The position numbers and the translations under genes were made by a program. Below, in pieces: positions 7,116 to 11,706 of a stretch of 11,706 nucleotides of DNA; position 1 is the first letter of the stretch, and the number at the start of each line of letters is the position of its first letter. Where the stretch lies: NCBI GenBank assembly GCA_041685625.1, contig JAWLFJ010000121.1, positions 1-11,706 on the forward strand, in the 5' to 3' direction. The notes beneath the pieces are model-generated. The model made no database searches. It worked only from the letters and a program-made list of their open reading frames with translations, and had not been told where the DNA came from. The DNA comes from Albimonas sp041685625 (GTDB lineage Bacteria; Pseudomonadota; Alphaproteobacteria; Rhodobacterales; Rhodobacteraceae).

Positions 7116-7889
7116 TCAGCGGGGCTGCTCGTCCTCGTCGTCCTCGTCCGAGGAGTGGCCGGGCAGGTTGAAGAGGTCGTCCGGGCTGCCGTAGCCGCCG
7201 CGCGGATCGGTCCGGTCCTCGGTCTCGACCAGCGAGAAGTTCTCGAGGCCCGCGACGCGCGAGGGGATGCGCGGCTCCGGCCGGGCGGCGAGGCTCTCGT
7301 CGGTGGACAGGAGGCTCATGCGCTCGTCGGCGCTCATCACGCCTTCCTGCTCCTTGGCCTTGCGCTCGGCCGCCTTGCGCACGGCCTCGTCGAGTTCGGT
7401 CTGGCTGCAGAGCCCCACGGCGACGGGATCGACCGGCGTGAGACTCTGGCTCTGCCAGTGGGAGCGGTCGCGGATCGACTGGATCGTCGGCTTGGTGGTG
7501 CCGACGAGCTTCATGATCTGGGTGTCGGTCAGCTCGGGGTGGTAGCGCACCAGCCAGGCGATCGAGGCCGGACGCTCCTGCCGCTTCGAGAGCGGCGTGT
7601 AGCGCGGCCCCTTGGAGCGGCGCGCCTCGCCCTCGGCGCCGATCGGCTTCTTGAGGCGCAGGCGCGTCGTCGGGTCGGCTTCGCAGCGCCGGATCTCCGC
7701 CGCGTCGAGCTGGTCGCCGGCGATCGGATCGGCGCCCTTGAGGCCCTGCGCCACCTCTCCGTCCGCGATCCCGTTCACCTCGAGCGTGTGCAGGCCGCAG
7801 AACTCGGCGATCTGGGTGAAGGTCAGCGTGGTGTTGTCGACCAGCCATACGGCGGTCGCCTTGGGCATAAGCGGCAGATCCTGGGACAT
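7116..7889 (-). CDS. trcR: Cell-cycle transcriptional regulator TrcR (DUF1013)
   Basis: This 257-residue protein matches the TrcR/DUF1013 family of alphaproteobacterial cell-cycle regulators, recognised from its N-terminus (LPLMPKATAVWLVDNTTLTF, 5-24). Two helix-turn-helix-like segments are visible: AVWLVDNTTLTFTQIAEFCG (13-32) and IAWLVRYHPELTDTQIMKLV (110-129). They look like diverged copies, joined by a basic linker (about 78-108). The C-terminal third is low-complexity and ends in the acidic run DEDDEDEQ. The frame is open upstream to 8027. The start at 7889 is chosen because GGGAG lies about 7 nt before this ATG and translation then begins at the family's conserved N-terminus. Molecular targets are not deducible from the sequence. 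It is divergent from a small plus-strand gene across a gap of 245 nt. Confidence 0.92.
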   Translation of the reverse strand: MSQDLPLMPKATAVWLVDNTTLTFTQIAEFCGLHTLEVNGIADGEVAQGLKGADPIAGDQLDAAEIRRCEADPTTRLRLKKPIGAEGEARRSKGPRYTPLSKRQERPASIAWLVRYHPELTDTQIMKLVGTTKPTIQSIRDRSHWQSQSLTPVDPVAVGLCSQTELDEAVRKAAERKAKEQEGVMSADERMSLLSTDESLAARPEPRIPSRVAGLENFSLVETEDRTDPRGGYGSPDDLFNLPGHSSDEDDEDEQPR

Positions 7890-7933
7890 GGCTCGGCTCC
7901 CTCTCGGAGGGCGGAAAAACACGGAACTTCCCG

Positions 7934-7946
7934 GGTTCGAAGAACC
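7934..7946. promoter_or_regulatory. GGTTC-GAA-GAACC palindrome upstream of trcR
   Basis: A perfect 5-bp inverted repeat with a 3-nt spacer lies 45 nt before the trcR start. If the promoter proposed at 7994-8022 is right, it is in the 5' leader and would form a short UUC-loop hairpin. On the minus strand a run of five T lies shortly downstream, between the hairpin and the ribosome binding site. It could equally be a protein-binding site. Confidence 0.3.
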
Positions 7947-7993
7947 GCGGTGGCCGGGTGGCCGGGTATCGGCTTTCGAGGGGAAGTGCTGGG

Positions 7994-8022
7994 CATATAG
8001 GGCATGGCACGGCGCTTGGGAA
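7994..8022 (-). promoter_or_regulatory. Possible trcR promoter
   Basis: On the minus strand TTCCCA (8017-8022) and TATATG (7994-7999) are separated by 17 nt, giving a start near 7987 and a leader of about 98 nt. The -10 resembles the sigma-70 consensus. The -35 departs from the alphaproteobacterial TTGAC. A similar pair occurs upstream of rlmN. Confidence 0.3.
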
Positions 8023-8134
8023 GGCATGCCGCGCGCCGACGGATCCGGTCAGGCGAATATGCAACGCGAGGTTGCGTGGGGTTCATGGCTGTGGCACGAC
8101 TGCCCCATTGAGTATCGGAACGGGACAGGCGCGA

Positions 8135-8308
8135 ATGATGACGAAGGCGAGCGGGCCGGACGCGTCGACGGACCCCGAAAACGCTCAGGACGCCGAGGAC
8201 CGCGAGGCCCTGCGCCGTTTTCTGGACTGGGCCGAACGCGAGGCCGCCGGTCAGGGACGCCGTGACGCCGCGATGCTTCTGGCCGCGGCGCGCCGCGCGC
8301 TGGAGTGA
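8135..8308 (+). CDS. Small acidic/helical protein of unknown function
   Basis: This is a 57-residue frame and the only plus-strand gene supported here. Two ATG codons are adjacent (8135 and 8138); a GGACAGG stretch just upstream is a fair ribosome binding site. The frame is open further upstream to 7958, but that extension is Cys/Arg/Gly-rich, does not look protein-like and would intrude into the proposed trcR promoter. Residues 1-22 are acidic and disordered-looking. Residues 23-57 (from DREALRRFLDWAEREA) form a likely amphipathic helical hairpin rich in Ala, Arg and Glu, with a single Trp32. There is no signal peptide, Cys pair or known motif. It is divergent from trcR and convergent with the quinone oxidoreductase, 22 nt apart. 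I do not recognise the family; a small conserved hypothetical protein is the honest label. Confidence 0.6.
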   Translation: MMTKASGPDASTDPENAQDAEDREALRRFLDWAEREAAGQGRRDAAMLLAAARRALE

Positions 8309-8324
8309 GCGAGGGCGCGCCGCG
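8284..8324. terminator. Convergent hairpin between the small gene and the quinone oxidoreductase
   Basis: An 11-bp perfect stem (8284-8294 with 8314-8324) spans a 19-nt loop that contains the stop codon of the plus-strand small gene. Each arm carries the palindrome GGCGCGCC, and a 13-bp direct repeat (8287-8299 and 8314-8326) underlies it. The position between two convergent 3' ends suits a bidirectional terminator. There is no U-tract on either side. Confidence 0.4.
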
Positions 8325-8330
8325 CGGGCC

Positions 8331-9329
8331 TCAGACCTCGAGGACGATCTTGCCCATGTGAGCCGAACTCTCCATCAGGGCGTGCGCCTCTGACGCCTTC
8401 TCCAGCGGGAAGGTGCTGTGGATCGTCGGGCCGACGCGTTTCGCGGCGAGCAGCGGCCAGACCTTCGCCTCGAGCTGGCGCGCCACCTCGGCCTTGAACT
8501 CGACCGAACGGGGGCGGAGCGTCGAGCCGGTGATCGTCAGCCGGCGCACCATGACCTGCGCGAAGTTGAGCGTGGCCTGCGGGCCGCCGAGGAAGGCGAT
8601 CAGCGCGAGGCGGCCGTCGTTCGCGAGCGCGATCACGTCGCGCGGGATGTAGTCGCCGCCGACCATGTCGAGGATCAGGTCGACGCCGCGGCCGCCGGTG
8701 AGGGCCTTCGCCTCGGCGACGAAGTCCTGCTCCTTGTAGTTGATCGCGGCCTCGGCGCCCTGCTTGCGCGCGAATTCGGCCTTCTCGGCGGAGCCGACGG
8801 TGCAGAAGGCGCGGGCGCCGAAATGGCTGGCGAGCTGCAGCGCGGTGGCGCCGATGCCGGAGGAGCCGCCGTGGACGAGGAAGGTCTCCCCCGCCGTCAG
8901 GCCGCCGCGCATGAAGACGTTGATCCAGACGGTGAAGAAGGTCTCGGGCACCGCCGCGGCCTCGACCATGGAGAGGCCTTCGGGCACGGGCAGGGCGTGC
9001 TCGGCCGGGGTCACGCTGTACTCGGCGTAGCCGCCGCCGGGCAGCAGCGCGGTGACCGCGTCGCCCTCCTTCCAGCGGCTGACGCCCGCGCCGACGGCGG
9101 CGACGTGGCCCGCGGCCTCGAGGCCCGGCAGATCGGAGGCGCCCGGGGGCGGGTCGTAGGCGCCCGCGCGCTGCAGGCAGTCCGGACGGTTCACGCCCGC
9201 GGCGGCGGCGCGGATCAGGATCTCGCCGGCGCCGGGACGCGGGACCGGCCGCTCGGCCGGGGTCAGGACCTCGGGGCCGCCGGGCGAGGCGATCTCGACG
9301 ACGCGCATGGTGGCGGGCAGGTCGGACAT
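8331..9329 (-). CDS. NAD(P)H-quinone oxidoreductase, PIG3/zeta-crystallin type
   Basis: This 332-residue, zinc-free medium-chain dehydrogenase/reductase most resembles the TP53I3 (PIG3) quinone oxidoreductases, which reduce quinones with NADPH. The GroES-like N-terminal domain includes AAGVNRPDCLQRAG (43-56) and PGLEAAGHV (68-76). The Rossmann dinucleotide motif is HGGSSGIGATALQLA (153-167), the form typical of PIG3 proteins. VGSAEKAEFA (178-187) follows, where Ser/Lys residues are expected for NADPH preference. The C-terminus has the usual ME..AHMGKIVL ending. The frame is open upstream to 9485; the start at 9329 is chosen because AGGAGG lies about 9 nt before it and the family N-terminus follows. 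It is 68 nt downstream of the mechanosensitive channel gene on the same strand and may share a transcript. The actual quinone or enone substrate cannot be told. Confidence 0.93.
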   Translation of the reverse strand: MSDLPATMRVVEIASPGGPEVLTPAERPVPRPGAGEILIRAAAAGVNRPDCLQRAGAYDPPPGASDLPGLEAAGHVAAVGAGVSRWKEGDAVTALLPGGGYAEYSVTPAEHALPVPEGLSMVEAAAVPETFFTVWINVFMRGGLTAGETFLVHGGSSGIGATALQLASHFGARAFCTVGSAEKAEFARKQGAEAAINYKEQDFVAEAKALTGGRGVDLILDMVGGDYIPRDVIALANDGRLALIAFLGGPQATLNFAQVMVRRLTITGSTLRPRSVEFKAEVARQLEAKVWPLLAAKRVGPTIHSTFPLEKASEAHALMESSAHMGKIVLEV

Positions 9330-9397
9330 GGACGGCTTCCTCCTCTGTTGCGCGCGATTGTGTCGCGCCTGCCGGCGCCGAGGGCAAGGGGGCGCGC

Positions 9398-10324
9398 TCA
9401 GGGCGCGGGTGCGGGATCGGCGGAGGACGTCGCCGCGGGGCGGTAGGGCGCCGCCGGTGCGTCGGGGCGCGTGGAGTCCTGCCATTCCGCGAGCGCGCTC
9501 GCCGCGACGGCCTCGAGGTCTAGCGCCCGTTCGCGCGGACAGAACAGCGTCGCCTCGAACGCGAGCTTGGCGAGGTCGGTGGTGCCGAGGCGCACCCGGG
9601 GCGCGGTCCCGGGCAGGCGCACGCCGACGCGCTTCTCGATCACCGAGGCGTAGCGGGCGGCGAGCTCCTCGAACTCGGCCGCCGCTTCGGCGAGCCGGCG
9701 CTCCAGATGCGCGCGCACCGCCTCGGCATGGGGCAGCGGCTCGGCGTAGACGACGAACTCGTGGAACACGAAGCGCTTGCGGAAGCCGTGGTTGATGACG
9801 CGGCTGGTCAGGAACACGCTGTTGGGAAGCGTGATGGTGCGGCCGGTGTATTCGTAGCGCCGCGGGTTCACCTCGAGCAGCGTGGTGGAGAGGAAGGTCT
9901 GCTCGTAGACCTCGCCGGAGACGTCGCCGACCTCGATCCAGTCAGAGGTCTGGAACGCGCCCGAAATCGCGCGCAGCAGCGCGCCGGTGAGGCAGAGCAG
10001 CAGTTCCTTGGTGGCGATGACGACCGCGAGGGCGACGGCGGCGAGCGAGAGCGCGAAGTCGCGCGCCTCGGGCAGCCAGAGCACGCCGACGATGCCGATC
10101 AGCACGAGGAGCGAGCCGTTCCGCACCACGGCGATCCAGCGCCGCCGCTCGTCCGAGACGTAGTCGGCCTGGCCGCGGATCAGCCGGATGGCGGCCCAGC
10201 GCAGAAGCAGGATGCCGACCGCGAGCAGGACGGTGACGCCCGGCTTGGAGAGCGCGAGATCGGCGAGCGACCGGGCGAGATCGGCACGCACGCCGAAGCT
10301 CTCCGGGGTGGCGAGGGGATCCAT
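9398..10324 (-). CDS. MscS-family mechanosensitive ion channel
   Basis: This 308-residue inner-membrane channel of the small MscS type would open on membrane tension to release solutes on osmotic downshock. Three hydrophobic segments are visible: about 29-49, 70-84 and 90-122. The last continues into the beta domain, marked by SDWIEVGDVSGEVYEQTFLS (127-146) and GRTITLPNSVFLTSRVIN (161-178), both MscS hallmarks. The alpha/beta C-terminal domain follows (about 185-280), and a Pro/Ala-rich tail (284-308) ends the protein. TM3 contains a Lys106-Glu107 pair where the E. coli pore helix is Gly/Ala-lined, so gating or selectivity may differ. The ATG is at 10322-10324. The gene lies 90 nt downstream of rlmN behind a strong hairpin, so it may have its own promoter, though none is clear. 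Confidence 0.9.
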   Translation of the reverse strand: MDPLATPESFGVRADLARSLADLALSKPGVTVLLAVGILLLRWAAIRLIRGQADYVSDERRRWIAVVRNGSLLVLIGIVGVLWLPEARDFALSLAAVALAVVIATKELLLCLTGALLRAISGAFQTSDWIEVGDVSGEVYEQTFLSTTLLEVNPRRYEYTGRTITLPNSVFLTSRVINHGFRKRFVFHEFVVYAEPLPHAEAVRAHLERRLAEAAAEFEELAARYASVIEKRVGVRLPGTAPRVRLGTTDLAKLAFEATLFCPRERALDLEAVAASALAEWQDSTRPDAPAAPYRPAATSSADPAPAP

Positions 10325-10346
10325 GTCGGGCCTCGGATCAGGGCGG

Positions 10347-10374
10347 GCGGCGTCGGCGTCGAGGCCGACGCCGC
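10347..10374 (-). terminator. Hairpin between rlmN and the MscS gene
   Basis: A perfect 11-bp stem (10347-10357 with 10364-10374) has a 6-nt loop. It starts 40 nt past the rlmN stop and ends 22 nt before the start codon of the channel gene. There is no U-tract. It could terminate rlmN transcription or sit in the channel leader, where it would be close to the ribosome binding site. Confidence 0.45.
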
Positions 10375-10414
10375 GGGGCCGGCTGCGCCTGGCGGCGTCG
10401 GAGGGCGGGTCGGA

Positions 10415-11611
<1,197 letters not shown>

Positions 11612-11634
11612 CGGGAGCCTCCGGAACGGCGTCG

Positions 11635-11655
11635 CCCCCCGCAGGGCGCGGGGGG
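11635..11655 (-). repeat. C6/G6 stem in the rlmN leader
   Basis: Six C (11635-11640) can pair with six G (11650-11655) across a 9-nt loop. The element lies between the proposed rlmN -10 box and the ribosome binding site. It could fold in the leader RNA, but homopolymer runs of this size are easy to find in such GC-rich DNA. Confidence 0.25.
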
Positions 11656-11668
11656 ACGGTTGCAGCGG

Positions 11669-11697
11669 CATATAGCGAGGCGAGCCCGCCGGGGGAA
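11669..11697 (-). promoter_or_regulatory. Possible rlmN promoter
   Basis: On the minus strand TTCCCC (11692-11697) and TATATG (11669-11674) are 17 nt apart, giving a start near 11662 and a leader of about 50 nt. The spacing and -10 fit sigma-70; the -35 does not match TTGAC well. The arrangement mirrors the trcR candidate. Confidence 0.3.
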
Positions 11698-11706
11698 CCC
11701 GCGGGG

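Noticed and set aside
7952..7967. Two tandem copies of GGCCGGGT
   Set aside because: Only two 8-nt units in GC-rich DNA; no evidence for a functional repeat.
9352..9368. 6-bp GCGCGA inverted repeat upstream of the quinone oxidoreductase
   Set aside because: Too short for confidence in this base composition, and no promoter boxes accompany it.
11612..11671. Upstream ATG of rlmN
   Set aside because: It has no ribosome binding site and overlaps a likely -10 element; the ATG at 11611 has GGAGG at ideal spacing.

Overview
The window is about 11.7 kb of very GC-rich chromosomal DNA. The genes point to an alphaproteobacterium, probably of the order Hyphomicrobiales. The clearest marker is a TrcR/DUF1013 cell-cycle regulator, a family known from Alphaproteobacteria. 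No finer placement is possible by eye. There are no rRNA or tRNA genes, no insertion sequences, no integrase and no CRISPR array.

Layout, left to right. Nine of the ten genes lie on the minus strand, so transcription runs mainly right to left. An acyl-CoA dehydrogenase (98-1243) and a CoA-acylating methylmalonate-semialdehyde dehydrogenase, mmsA (1395-2897), form a valine-catabolism pair. A small polytopic membrane protein with a His/Asp metal-site pattern follows (2981-3577). Next comes a 766-residue membrane-anchored STAND/NB-ARC ATPase with TPR repeats (3630-5930), then a glutathionyl-hydroquinone reductase (5987-6994). Then come trcR (7116-7889) and, divergently on the plus strand, a 57-residue protein of unknown function (8135-8308). 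The right part holds a PIG3-type quinone oxidoreductase (8331-9329), an MscS-family channel (9398-10324) and the rRNA/tRNA methyltransferase rlmN (10415-11611).

How the genes work together. Only the valine pair is an obvious pathway: the acyl-CoA dehydrogenase would oxidise isobutyryl-CoA, and MmsA would convert methylmalonate semialdehyde to propionyl-CoA. The two oxidoreductases act on quinones or glutathionyl-quinones, but they are not adjacent and need not be linked. The rest are independent housekeeping or stress genes.

The most unusual gene is the STAND ATPase. It has the build of a signal-sensing or defence switch, with an N-terminal membrane helix in place of a catalytic effector domain, an Asn where the NB-ARC sensor Arg is expected, and lower GC in part of its TPR region. 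Secondary signals are a duplicated helix-turn-helix in TrcR, a similar promoter-like pair upstream of trcR and rlmN, and GC-rich hairpins without U-tracts just after most stop codons. Most of the window reads as ordinary chromosome.
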